Notes: generated from the letters alone by a model not told the origin. Positions 19,006 to 26,324 are shown, counted from the first letter of the stretch. The stretch is 64,000 nucleotides of DNA from DATARR01 sp044868005 (GCA_044868005.1 JBIOVX010000211.1:1-64000); one strand, 5' to 3'. Made by a program: numbers and translations.

Positions 19006-20346
19006 TCAAGCCGCCGGGGGTAAACCGCAGCTTGCGGGTGATAACCGGGAACTCTCAAGCCCATTGCTGCGGCATTCACAGCCTTGGCTAGGCATCCCGG
19101 GTGTGCGCCAGATCGAGTCCAAATCAGGTCGGAGAGTGGCCATTTGGGTGAGCTGTGGGTCGGGATCGCGTTCGCTTACTGTCATCTTTCTGGCGAAGAG
19201 ACTCGCCAGCCAGAGACCAGCCCAATGGGAGACAAAGGAAACAGTGGGGATCGGAGCTCTCGCTTCCGGTCCTGCCATATGCAGACAACGGGCGCAGGTT
19301 AGTCCTGGCAAGTGGTAGGTGATCACGGCCAAGTAGTCGGCAGTAGCTCCGATGCCGAGCCATTCTGGGTGGGCTTGCTGAACCGCCCACCGTGAAGGCA
19401 CATGATCCACGCCCACAAGGACCGAGGGTGCTAAAGGGCCAATCTCTTCGAGATACCGATCCTCATATCGAACGGGGACCCCAGTTATGCGGATTCCTCC
19501 CAAGGTCAGCGTTGCGAGATCGTCGGCCTTGCTCAACCCGACCCTCGACCGGCGAAGAAGTTGGTAGCGATTCAGGTTCGTCAGGTCGCTCTTCTCCGGC
19601 TCGATCACCCGAGCTTGTCCCTGCACCTCCGGAATCCTGGCAAGAGCGTATAGTGCGGCTTGCGTTATAGCGCCTCCGCTTACAAAATCGAAGGACCCAA
19701 GATCGGGAGAAGGAGCTGGTGTGCCTGGAGGTGCGAGAGCCACTTCAGCAGTCATCACTGGCCCGAAGAGTTCCTCAAAGATGTCCTGCCTAGCCGCGTG
19801 TATCTGCACCTTGCGCATCGCTACCTTGTAGGCTTCTCCCGCAGCAAGGCCGGCGGCAGCTAGGGCGCCAAAGGGAGAGGCCCACTCCTGCCATCGTTCT
19901 CCTGAGGAACCGATCCTTCCGATCCAGGCATCACCGCTGATCCGGTAGACCTGCCGGGCTCTGACCTCTCGATCGGTGTCCCCGAGAATCACAGCGATAT
20001 CAACAGGATGACGGGGAAGCTCGGGGATGATGCGGCGTCCAGGCACTAGATCGGCACCGAGGTCAAAGAGAGCTTCGGCCAGACGCTCGCCGCGGAGTGG
20101 AGCTCCAGTTCCGCGTACTGGTACGTCTGGACAATCGAGGTAGCATTGAGCACCCGATCGAGCAATCAGTCCGACAGCAGTAGTTAGGGCGTGCTGGCCC
20201 TCTGCTGACTGGAGATTCTCTGAATCTGCCACCAGAGCTACCTCTGTTCCCAGTAATGCCTCGAGCAGAACCTCGTCCGGGATATTCGGGTCTACCCCCG
20301 ACCGCATGAGGAGAATCGTGCGGCTCAGTGCTTCGGCTGCTGTCAC
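19006..20346 (-). CDS. E1/ThiF-type ubiquitin-activating-like enzyme
   Basis: The 446-residue protein has an N-terminal alpha/beta domain (about 1-190) followed by an E1/ThiF adenylation domain. Landmarks are the nucleotide loop FVSGGAITQAAL (residues 221-232, Ser in place of the first Gly of GxGxxG), DLTNLNRYQ (254-262, the E1 SNLNRQ motif with Arg260), Lys273, Asp314 in VGVDHVPSR, and a zinc knuckle CARC (351-354) paired with CEC (423-425). Such enzymes adenylate the C-terminal Gly of beta-grasp proteins. No separate catalytic Cys is obvious outside the knuckle, and no E2 gene is nearby. GTGA overlap with the JAB gene shows coupling. Its natural partner is the GGG-ending protein encoded at 20792-21067. 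Confidence 0.8.
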   Translation of the reverse strand: MTAAEALSRTILLMRSGVDPNIPDEVLLEALLGTEVALVADSENLQSAEGQHALTTAVGLIARSGAQCYLDCPDVPVRGTGAPLRGERLAEALFDLGADLVPGRRIIPELPRHPVDIAVILGDTDREVRARQVYRISGDAWIGRIGSSGERWQEWASPFGALAAAGLAAGEAYKVAMRKVQIHAARQDIFEELFGPVMTAEVALAPPGTPAPSPDLGSFDFVSGGAITQAALYALARIPEVQGQARVIEPEKSDLTNLNRYQLLRRSRVGLSKADDLATLTLGGIRITGVPVRYEDRYLEEIGPLAPSVLVGVDHVPSRWAVQQAHPEWLGIGATADYLAVITYHLPGLTCARCLHMAGPEARAPIPTVSFVSHWAGLWLASLFARKMTVSERDPDPQLTQMATLRPDLDSIWRTPGMPSQGCECRSNGLESSRLSPASCGLPPAA

Positions 20347-20792
20347 GGGATCACCTCAAGCCTTTCGGAGATTTCCACCCTTTGCCAGCCGCCCTCGGAG
20401 GTGCGCTCGGCAAGATAGGCCCCCTCGAAGCCGATCTCCCCCATTGCGAAGTTCGGAATCACCAGCGAGAGGAAGCCCGGCGTGTGGATCAGGGGCAAGC
20501 TATCGTCCGTCTGGGAGTGGAATGCACTGCCAGGGTGGGTGTGGACTTGGACTCTCACCCCCGCGTTCTGCGCGTAGAGCTGACGCCAAAGCGCAGTGAG
20601 CCACTGCCCATCCAGCTCGAACCCAACGGCTGTGGCGGTATGTTCGGGATGGACTATCGCCGTGATCGCCTGCGGGTGATCCCAGGAGCTGGTCCACAGC
20701 ACTTGGCACTCTCGGGTTCCTTTTCCACATAGGCGCAGCTCCTCAAAGGTTCTGCGGAGCTGCGCCTGTGGGATGCTGTACAAGCGCTCCAC
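20343..20792 (-). CDS. JAB/MPN-domain (JAMM) isopeptidase-like protein
   Basis: The 149-residue protein carries an intact JAMM zinc motif, HTHPGSAFHSQTDD (H84, H86, S93, D96), in an MPN-like fold. In eukaryotes and in bacterial Bil/Bub-type operons, such peptidases cleave ubiquitin-like modifiers from targets or process their C-termini. Here the neighbouring modifier already ends in Gly-Gly-Gly. Removal of the last residue or deconjugation is therefore the likely job; this is inference. The GTG start overlaps the modifier's TAG by one base, and its own stop overlaps the E1 start (GTGA), so all three are translated as a unit. Confidence 0.82.
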   Translation of the reverse strand: MERLYSIPQAQLRRTFEELRLCGKGTRECQVLWTSSWDHPQAITAIVHPEHTATAVGFELDGQWLTALWRQLYAQNAGVRVQVHTHPGSAFHSQTDDSLPLIHTPGFLSLVIPNFAMGEIGFEGAYLAERTSEGGWQRVEISERLEVIP

Positions 20793-21067
20793 TATCCGCC
20801 TCCGACCGTGCGGGGCCGAAGCAGGAGCTTGGCCCCGGGGGCAATACCTGCCTCCTCCACAGACTTGCTGGTCTCCAGCAGCTGACCTGCTTCATTGAAA
20901 AGTCCCAAATTCTCACGACCTTGTCGGATGTCGAAGGTGTTCAGCGCGTGCTGCAGCACGGCCTCCACCGCCTGCTTCGGGTTAGCCGTCACTTGCCTGG
21001 GAAGTCCGTTGTACACAATGGTCACTTCGAACTGTTTCGCGGCCGCGGTCATGGTCGTAGCCTGCAT
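20792..21067 (-). CDS. Ubiquitin-like beta-grasp modifier ending in GGG
   Basis: The 91-residue protein has a beta-grasp pattern: strand FEVTIVYNGLPRQVTAN, helix QAVEAVLQHALNTF, strands LGLFNEAGQLL and PGAKLLLRP. It ends TVGGG at the C-terminus, the feature needed for E1-dependent adenylation. It resembles DUF2604-like ubiquitin relatives linked to JAB and E1 genes. The ATG at 21067 follows AAGGAG by a normal spacing; an internal ATG five codons later lacks such a site. It is the first gene of the four-gene minus-strand operon and is divergent from the XRE gene at 21287. Confidence 0.8.
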   Translation of the reverse strand: MQATTMTAAAKQFEVTIVYNGLPRQVTANPKQAVEAVLQHALNTFDIRQGRENLGLFNEAGQLLETSKSVEEAGIAPGAKLLLRPRTVGGG

Positions 21068-21166
21068 GATCTTCTCCTTTTTGGAAGCCCATAGGTCCTT
21101 GATTCAACCCTCAAGTTCTAGCCTCTCAAGGTCCCCCCGTTACTGGCCAGATTCCTTGATGGATAA

Positions 21167-21195
21167 AGGCTACCGAAGGAAATGGCGCGTGTCAA
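21167..21195 (-). promoter_or_regulatory. Candidate promoter of the Ubl-JAB-E1-Cas2-like operon
   Basis: On the minus strand, TTGACA (21195-21190) and TAGCCT (21172-21167) are separated by 17 bp, about 100 nt before the modifier's ATG. The -10 match is only moderate. The divergent XRE promoter begins 55 nt away, so a repressor bound between them could control both directions. Confidence 0.4.
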
Positions 21196-21249
21196 GAGGT
21201 AAGAACGTCAATTTCTTTTAGGGCAGATTCATAAACATGTTTGCAGAGA

Positions 21250-21279
21250 TTGACACCTGGGGATTCGGCGTGGTACACT
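21250..21279 (+). promoter_or_regulatory. Strong promoter for the XRE/ImmA pair, leaderless
   Basis: TTGACA (21250-21255), an 18-bp spacer and TACACT (21274-21279) preceded by TG-n form a near-consensus sigma-70 promoter. The GTG start of the XRE gene lies 7 nt after the -10, so the transcript is expected to begin at or next to the start codon. Confidence 0.65.
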
Positions 21280-21286
21280 TCTTGCT

Positions 21287-21646
21287 GTGGAAGCAGGCGC
21301 CCTCTATCGGCTCATCGGGGAACGCGTAGCAGAGTTGCGTCAGCGGCCTGAAAGGCGCCGTAGCCAACTAGAGCTTGGGAAGGCCGTTGGGCTTTCCCGA
21401 ACCTCAATTGCGAACCTAGAGAAGGGTCGCCACAGGATCCAGATTCATGTACTCTATGAAATTGCTCTGGTACTAGGCGTTGAACCCTCTGATCTTCTTC
21501 CGCCATTGTCTGCGTTCGCTCCGTACCACCAGAACCGTCATTTGCCGCCGTCCTTTCGACAGGAACTCAATCCTGAGGAGCTGTCTGCTATAGCGCGGCT
21601 GCTCGGAGGAGAAAATGTCTACCGAAAAGATAAAAAGGGAGGCTGA
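21287..21646 (+). CDS. XRE-family regulator of the defence-like island
   Basis: The 119-residue protein has a Cro/cI helix-turn-helix at residues about 15-70 (RRSQLELGKAVGLSRTSIANLEKG, then HVLYEIALVLGVEPSDLLP). Its short tail ends inside the start of the next gene (32-nt overlap), a typical XRE plus ImmA/IrrE arrangement. In phages, mobile elements and stress loci, the protease cleaves the partner XRE repressor to switch on adjacent genes. The likely target is the divergent ubiquitin-like operon. The GTG is nearly leaderless, and no Shine-Dalgarno sequence is seen. Confidence 0.85.
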   Translation: MEAGALYRLIGERVAELRQRPERRRSQLELGKAVGLSRTSIANLEKGRHRIQIHVLYEIALVLGVEPSDLLPPLSAFAPYHQNRHLPPSFRQELNPEELSAIARLLGGENVYRKDKKGG

Positions 21647-22172
21647 AAGGCTTCTTGAAGCGGGCAGAGTTTTTCGCGCGCCTGTTCCTGTGACTGCGCT
21701 CGCTAAGTTAGCAGGGGCTACCTTGCGTGTGGGACCGCTTCCCGAGGAACTGAGCGGGTTTCTCTTATTTCAGGACAAAAAGGCTATTCTTGGTGTTAAT
21801 AGCACGCACTCTCGTACTCGCCAAAGGTTTACTGTGGCGCATGAGATCGGGCATCTAATCTTACATCCTGATCGGGACCATATAGATAGAAAATTCCCAG
21901 TATATTTTCGTAACGAGCAATCTAGTAAGGCTGAAGTCACGGCCGAGATTGAAGCAAATCAGTTCGCTGCGGAGTTGCTTATGCCGAGGCGCATCTTTAT
22001 TCCTGTTCTCGGCAGACTATCCATTGATATTGAGGATCAGAGTTTAATAGCTGGGTTGGCAAAGAAGTTTGATGTAAGTCCTCAAGCACTCACGTTTCGC
22101 CTGATTAATCTGGGCTATGTTAGCCAGCCTTCTGCGCCTGCAGTCCAGAAAAGAAAGACAATCCGAAGGTAA
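21615..22172 (+). CDS. ImmA/IrrE-family metallopeptidase
   Basis: The 185-residue protein has the zinc-protease motif VAHEIGHLILHPD (H76, E77, H80) and the downstream helix EANQFAAELLMP that supplies the third ligand, both diagnostic of ImmA/IrrE. These proteases inactivate XRE-type repressors after DNA damage or other signals. It overlaps the XRE gene by 32 nt. A basic tail (QKRKTIRR) ends the protein. Codon use and base composition (more A/T than the flanks) match the divergent ubiquitin-like operon, supporting transfer of both as one unit. After its stop, 22173-22403 holds no recognisable gene. Confidence 0.88.
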   Translation: MSTEKIKREAERLLEAGRVFRAPVPVTALAKLAGATLRVGPLPEELSGFLLFQDKKAILGVNSTHSRTRQRFTVAHEIGHLILHPDRDHIDRKFPVYFRNEQSSKAEVTAEIEANQFAAELLMPRRIFIPVLGRLSIDIEDQSLIAGLAKKFDVSPQALTFRLINLGYVSQPSAPAVQKRKTIRR

Positions 22173-22403
22173 CTTATCTCTACTTGCACACCCGGGGTTA
22201 AAAGTTTATGCAGCCCCGCGAGCTCTCGACTTAGCCTGCCGCTCGCCTGATTCCCCACGCAAGGTGGCAGTCACCTAAAAGATTTAGGAATTCCGGCGCA
22301 TTCGAGCGGCTGGCAGATCCTGCGCTTCCGATGCCGCTTTCCCCGGGGGCTTGGGGAGTATGTCGCCCTCCGGACTCTCGGCTGAGCCGGCGCCCGCGAG
22401 ACG

Positions 22404-22725
22404 TCAGCGGACTCCACGCGACGGGATCTTCTCCAACTCGCCTCGGAGGCGTTCCTCGGCATGCCACAGGTCGTAGCTCTGCTGCAGGCGCAGCCAGAGA
22501 TCCGGACCGTTGCCACAGAACTTGCCAAGCCGTACCGCCATCTCGGGACTGATGTCGGAGGTGCCAGCAAGGATCCGGTGAAGGGTTTGGCGGGGGCACC
22601 CTGAGCTGTCGTGCGGCCTCGCTTACCGAGAGGTCGAGCGCTGGCAGCACGTCCTCACGGAGGATCTCTCCCGGATGGACAGGTGGACGTCGGAGCCGTC
22701 CGCGAACCAATGTCTTTCGAGACAT
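22404..22725 (-). pseudogene. HigA-type addiction-module antitoxin, frameshifted
   Basis: The minus-strand frame starts MSRKTLVRG and PPVHPGEILREDVLPAL, the classical HigA N-terminus, through VSEAARQL. After a one-base shift within the C-rich run near 22590-22600, the reading continues as RQTLHRILAGTSDISPEMA and LWLRLQQSYDLWHAEE to a stop at 22404. The total length (322 nt) is one base more than a multiple of three, as expected for a single insertion. No HigB toxin gene is adjacent. Sequencing error is an alternative. Confidence 0.75.
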
Positions 22726-22758
22726 CTTGCTACCTCGCTCGTATACGATAGCGCGATC

Positions 22759-23073
22759 ATGAAGGCAAGAACCTTCTCCGAGCTGTTCCAGGAAGCTGAG
22801 CAGCATGAGGACTACTGGGTGGCTGGTGCGATCTTGGAGTTCACCGAGAACCTGGTGCGGGAGATGGATCACCAGGGTATCACCCGTACGGAGCTTGCCC
22901 GGAGGCTCGGAGCGACCCCGGCGTACGTGACCAAGATCCTCCGAGGGAAGGTGAACTTCACTCTCGCCACAATGGTGCGCTTGGCCCGTGCCCTCGAAGG
23001 TGAGCTGCATGTCCAGCTCACTGGCCGCGGCGGCGAAGCGGGCCCAGGCGCGTTGAGCGGCTCAGCGTGCTGA
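22759..23073 (+). CDS. XRE-family helix-turn-helix protein
   Basis: This 104-residue protein, with HTH GITRTELARRLGATPAYVTK and KVNFTLATMVRLARALEGEL, resembles antitoxin or small regulator proteins. It starts at an ATG 33 nt from the divergent broken higA; TACGAT lies 9 nt before the ATG. A longer in-frame start upstream would overlap higA and lacks support. No toxin gene is adjacent, so it may be an orphan antitoxin. Its last 15 codons (GRGGEAGPGALSG) come from a GC-rich stretch whose sequence recurs degenerately at 23290-23330. Confidence 0.75.
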   Translation: MKARTFSELFQEAEQHEDYWVAGAILEFTENLVREMDHQGITRTELARRLGATPAYVTKILRGKVNFTLATMVRLARALEGELHVQLTGRGGEAGPGALSGSAC

Positions 23074-23399
23074 GGCAGGTCGTGCGCTCACCGATGCCGT
23101 CCCTGACGGGACTCAGGCGAGTTTTGGGTTGCCGCGTACCCCGGGCTGACGCCACGGGGCTATGAGTATGCCGCCCTCCGGGCTCTCGGCCTGCCGGCGT
23201 GCGCCGATCGAGCATGAGTCGAGCCGCCGGGGAGTGCCATGATATGCGGCTGCCCCGTGCCTTCCAAGTGAGCTGTTCACCGGACCGGCTCAGACGGCGG
23301 CGAAGCGGACCCACGCGCGTCGAACGGCGTAATAGGGGCGGAATCACGCCAGCCGCGGCAGGAGATCCGGCACGGTTCACGGTCGCCGCTTTCGGCTGG

Positions 23400-23658
23400 T
23401 TCCGAGCGCGCTGGCACTGGAACCGCGGAACGCATCTGCCGTTCCGCGAACGCACAGGCTGGTCTCGCGGTACGAGCCTCTCGTCTCGCGGTACCAAGGG
23501 CTCGTCTCGCGGTACGAATGGCTGGTACCGCGGACCAATGACTGCGTTCGCGGTACCAACCGGTGGTTCCGCGGGCGCCATAGGTTGTCTCGCGAAAGGA
23601 GCCATTGGTTTCGCGGAACGCGCCGGTCGTACCGCGAATCCAGAGACGTATCTCGCGG
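23400..23658. repeat. 21-bp tandem repeat array 2 (13 units, YCGCGR core)
   Basis: Thirteen cores of the form TCTCGCGG, TACCGCGG or TTCCGCGA start at 23400, 23421, 23442, 23463, 23484, 23505, 23526, 23546, 23567, 23588, 23609, 23630 and 23651. The 21-bp register is kept with one single-base slip, and the 13-bp spacers differ. The first three units are almost identical to the start of array 3 at 24220. No gene is supported in 23074-23815; the array is open in several frames only because its period is a multiple of three. Confidence 0.9.
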
Positions 23659-23815
23659 GAGGAGAGGCAGGCGCGGAGGCCCTTCCTTCTTGCAAGTCTC
23701 AGCCCCACAAGGCTTTATGGTCTTGACATCAACGTGCCGGCAGCGCGGTTTGACGCACGGGTTCATCCGGGCGTAGGGTCGGCCGCGTAACCGAGGGAAA
23801 CCAGGAGGGAAGCCC

Positions 23816-24184
23816 ATGCGACTCAAGTGTCTAGTGGCATTCTTTGTGTGGTGTCTGTTGGGCGGAGTCGTGGCGCAGGCGGCCACGATGCGCATTCTCG
23901 TCGTCGAAACCAGCGACGCCGGCGCCTACGCCAAGGCGCTCGCGCAGGGCGAGGCGCTGCTGAAGAGCAAGGGAAGCCAGATCGAGATTCGGGTGTGGAG
24001 GGCCCGCTTTGCGGGAGCCGACGCCGGGTCGGTCGTCATCTCGGCGGAGTACCCCAGCCTCGAAGCTCTGGCCAAGGACGAAGCCATGATGGCGTCGGAC
24101 GCCGACCTCAGAGCGTGGCTGCAGAGCCTCGACAAGCTCCGCAAGATCGTCTCCGACAGCATCTACAGCGAGGTGACGCCGTAA
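23816..24184 (+). CDS. Small secreted protein, function unknown
   Basis: The 122-residue protein starts at an ATG after AGGAGGGA. It has a signal peptide (CLVAFFVWCLLGGVVAQA) and a mature ferredoxin-like pattern with paired strands (ATMRILVVETSDAGAYAKAL, IEIRVWRARFAGADAG, SVVISAEYPSLEALAKD). This looks like the dimeric alpha-beta barrel of NIPSNAP- or ABM-like proteins, but no family can be assigned. It is sandwiched exactly between two 21-bp repeat arrays. Confidence 0.8.
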   Translation: MRLKCLVAFFVWCLLGGVVAQAATMRILVVETSDAGAYAKALAQGEALLKSKGSQIEIRVWRARFAGADAGSVVISAEYPSLEALAKDEAMMASDADLRAWLQSLDKLRKIVSDSIYSEVTP

Positions 24185-24219
24185 CTCAGTCGAGCCCCGG
24201 GGCTGCCGCTTCCGGCTGG

Positions 24220-24673
24220 TTCCGAGCTCGCTGCCACTGGAATCGCGGAACGCATCTGCCGTTCCGCGAACGCACAGGTTGGATTCGCGGTACTCGCGCG
24301 CCGGCGCCGCCTCGGTGGGAGCCATCTGCACCGCGGTGCGCACGGTTCTCACCGCGGTATGGTCCAGCCCCACCGCGGTATGAGGCAGCCGCACCGGCTC
24401 GTGGGGCGTCGCCACCTCGGTGAGAGCTGCCCGCACCGCGGTATGGCCGGCTTGCACCGCGGTATGGCGGGCTTCCACCGCGGTGTGGCGGGCTTCCACC
24501 GCGGTGTGAAGCGCCTATACCGCGGCATGGCGGCCTCATACCATGGTGCGCCCCGGCAATACCTGGGTGGGAACCGTCCGTACCGCGGTATGACGTGCCT
24601 ACACCGCGGTATGGCGGCCTCATACCGCGGTGCGACCCGGACCATACCGCGGTGACGTCGCCGCCACCTCGGT
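24220..24673. repeat. 21-bp tandem repeat array 3 (about 21 units, ACCGCGGT core)
   Basis: Perfect or near-perfect copies of the 8-bp palindrome ACCGCGGT start at 24330, 24351, 24372, 24393, 24414, 24435, 24456, 24477, 24498, 24519, 24540, 24561, 24582, 24603, 24624, 24646 and 24666. They are preceded by weaker cores at 24220, 24241, 24262, 24283 and 24309. Spacers of 13 bp vary, often ending CC or AT before the core. The leading three units repeat those of array 2. The interval 24185-24856 otherwise shows no gene. Confidence 0.92.
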
Positions 24674-24856
24674 GCGGACCCTCTTACCCTGTAGAGGCGC
24701 GGCACGTGGAGCCCAAATCGATCTTCAGCCAGAGAAGTGCCAGCCGTTTCCCCGCGCAAGTGGCCGATACACAAGACTTTAGAGCTTCGACGCAATCTGG
24801 CAGTTTCCCCGAGTGGCTCGGAAACCGCGCCCGTGATCGGGGAGCTCTCAACGACT

Positions 24857-24886
24857 TTGACGGCCCTGGAAGAGACTCCTTATACT
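24857..24886 (+). promoter_or_regulatory. Promoter, leaderless, for third Uma2 gene
   Basis: TTGACG (24857-24862), an 18-bp spacer and TATACT (24881-24886) form a good sigma-70 promoter. The ATG at 24893 follows the -10 by 6 nt and lacks a Shine-Dalgarno sequence, so the mRNA is probably leaderless. Confidence 0.65.
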
Positions 24887-24892
24887 CCAAGC

Positions 24893-25663
24893 ATGGCCGA
24901 GCCTGCCAGGATTCTGCCAATCCCACGCGAAGACGACGACGTACCGGAATTTCCGGTCCTCCAGCGGTGGATCGAGCATCCCGACGGACGCCTCGAGTTG
25001 CTGGTAAGGCCCCTCAGCCCCGAGGACTTTCTCAATCCGCAGCCCGAGGACACGATGTCCGAGGGAGAGCTGCACTTCAATCTCAGGATACAGCTCGCAG
25101 ACCTGTTGAAACGCCACTTCGAACCGAACGCGCTGATCCTGGGAGACGTAATCCACCAGCTCGGCCCGGGCCTGCCCTCCCCCTCGCCGGACGTATCCAT
25201 CATTCTCGGAGCACGGCCCGGCCAGCGGTCGAGCTTCTCTGTGACGGAGGAGGGTGTCCGGCCCGACCTGATCATCGAGATCCTGTCCCCCAACAAGAAG
25301 GCGATCCGGAAGGTGGATGAGGTGGACAAGGTGAAGGCCTATAGCCGGGCCGGCATCCCCGAGTATCTCCTGATCGATCTGCCCCGCCGTGGCAACGCAT
25401 ACCGGCTCGGGATCAAGGGCTACCGGCTGGATGAGCGTGGGGGATACACGCCGATCGAACCCGATGCGCAGGGCCATCTGTTGTGCAAAGCGACTCGTCT
25501 CCGGTTCTTCATCGAGAAAGACCGTGTTCGTGTCATCGATGACCGGACAGGTCAGCCGCTCCTGTATTCGGACGAAGAACAGGCTCGGAGAAGGACCGCG
25601 GAGATCGAGGCGGCTCAGCTTCGTGAGGAGCTGGAGCGGCTAAGAGGCAAGACCTCCTCTTAG
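24893..25663 (+). CDS. Uma2-family putative endonuclease with C-terminal extension
   Basis: The 256-residue Uma2 (DUF820) protein has the PD-(D/E)XK-type motifs SPSPDVSIIL, RPDLIIEILSPNKK and GIPEYLLIDL. It then has an extra C-terminal beta-rich segment and a final coiled coil (EEQARRRTAEIEAAQLREEL), making it longer than the tandem pair at 16909-18066. The start is fixed by the promoter position: 52 codons of upstream open frame are not transcribed under this model. It is convergent and abutting with the next minus-strand gene. Confidence 0.83.
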   Translation: MAEPARILPIPREDDDVPEFPVLQRWIEHPDGRLELLVRPLSPEDFLNPQPEDTMSEGELHFNLRIQLADLLKRHFEPNALILGDVIHQLGPGLPSPSPDVSIILGARPGQRSSFSVTEEGVRPDLIIEILSPNKKAIRKVDEVDKVKAYSRAGIPEYLLIDLPRRGNAYRLGIKGYRLDERGGYTPIEPDAQGHLLCKATRLRFFIEKDRVRVIDDRTGQPLLYSDEEQARRRTAEIEAAQLREELERLRGKTSS

Positions 25664-26170
25664 TCACCCCTGATATCGCGCCAGCCGCCGGTCCAGGACG
25701 GACTGCCAGGACCGGAGCTCTTCGCGACGGGTTGCCAGCTCGCCTTCGAGCGCGGCGATCTCCTGCTTGACCTCGCCGATGCGCTGCCGGGTGCGCTTCA
25801 GTCCTACTGCCGCATCGGCGGCCATCGCCTTGAGGTCTTCCAGCCGCTCGTCACCCCGGTCCTTGCGGGAATCGAGGATCGTCAACTGGGTCTCCATGCT
25901 GCTGCGCGAGTTTTCGAGATCCCGCAGCTCGCCTTGAGCGCTCCGCAGGCGGCGCTCGAGCTCGGTTACCTGGTAATCGCTCAACTGTACGCGCCTCATC
26001 AGCAGCTCGGCGCTCTGCAGGTCCGACTGGCGGCTCAGGAGCGCGCTGATCTCCTTGAGCGTGGCGTTGACCTTGGCCAGCTCCGCCGCCACGGGATCGG
26101 CCGGTGCGCTCTGAGCGGCGGCGGAGATCGGCAGCAGCGCCAGCCACAGCGTCATCATCGTTCGTCGCAT
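25664..26170 (-). CDS. Secreted coiled-coil protein
   Basis: The 168-residue protein has a signal peptide (MTLWLALLPISAAAQS). The mature part is almost entirely heptad-rich coiled coil (YQVTELERRLRSAQGELRDL, TRQRIGEVKQEIAALEGELA). No enzymatic motif is visible. It could be a periplasmic structural or adaptor protein. The stop codon directly abuts the stop of the convergent Uma2 gene. It starts about 150 nt from the divergent nitrilase-family gene. Confidence 0.75.
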   Translation of the reverse strand: MRRTMMTLWLALLPISAAAQSAPADPVAAELAKVNATLKEISALLSRQSDLQSAELLMRRVQLSDYQVTELERRLRSAQGELRDLENSRSSMETQLTILDSRKDRGDERLEDLKAMAADAAVGLKRTRQRIGEVKQEIAALEGELATRREELRSWQSVLDRRLARYQG

Positions 26171-26324
26171 AGACCCTCCTTGCGCTCATCTTATGTACGC
26201 GGCCCCCCGGTGTGGCGTTGCGTCGGCGCGAGTTGCCGCAAAGTCTGCGGGCATCCAGGGATCTGCCGCAAGGTCCCGAGACGTTGTCGCGAGATCAGCT
26301 CCTCCCGTCATAAAATCGCTCGCC

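Noticed and set aside
22231..23010. A 259-codon minus-strand frame containing the HigA N-terminus
   Set aside because: Only the HigA start is meaningful. Upstream it is antisense to the XRE gene at 22759, and downstream it is the wrong frame after the frameshift.
23199..23726. A 175-codon plus-strand frame around array 2
   Set aside because: The translation is Arg/Gly/Thr repeats from the array with no start signal; not a gene.
23400..24673. CRISPR array
   Set aside because: Repeated cores are only 8 bp in a 21-bp period, spacers are 13 bp, and no cas genes are near. CRISPR repeats and spacers are each more than 20 bp.
24349..24795. Repeat-rich Arg/Tyr protein on the minus strand of array 3
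   Set aside because: Open frame due to the 21-bp period; no start signal, and the cores rather than the peptide are conserved.
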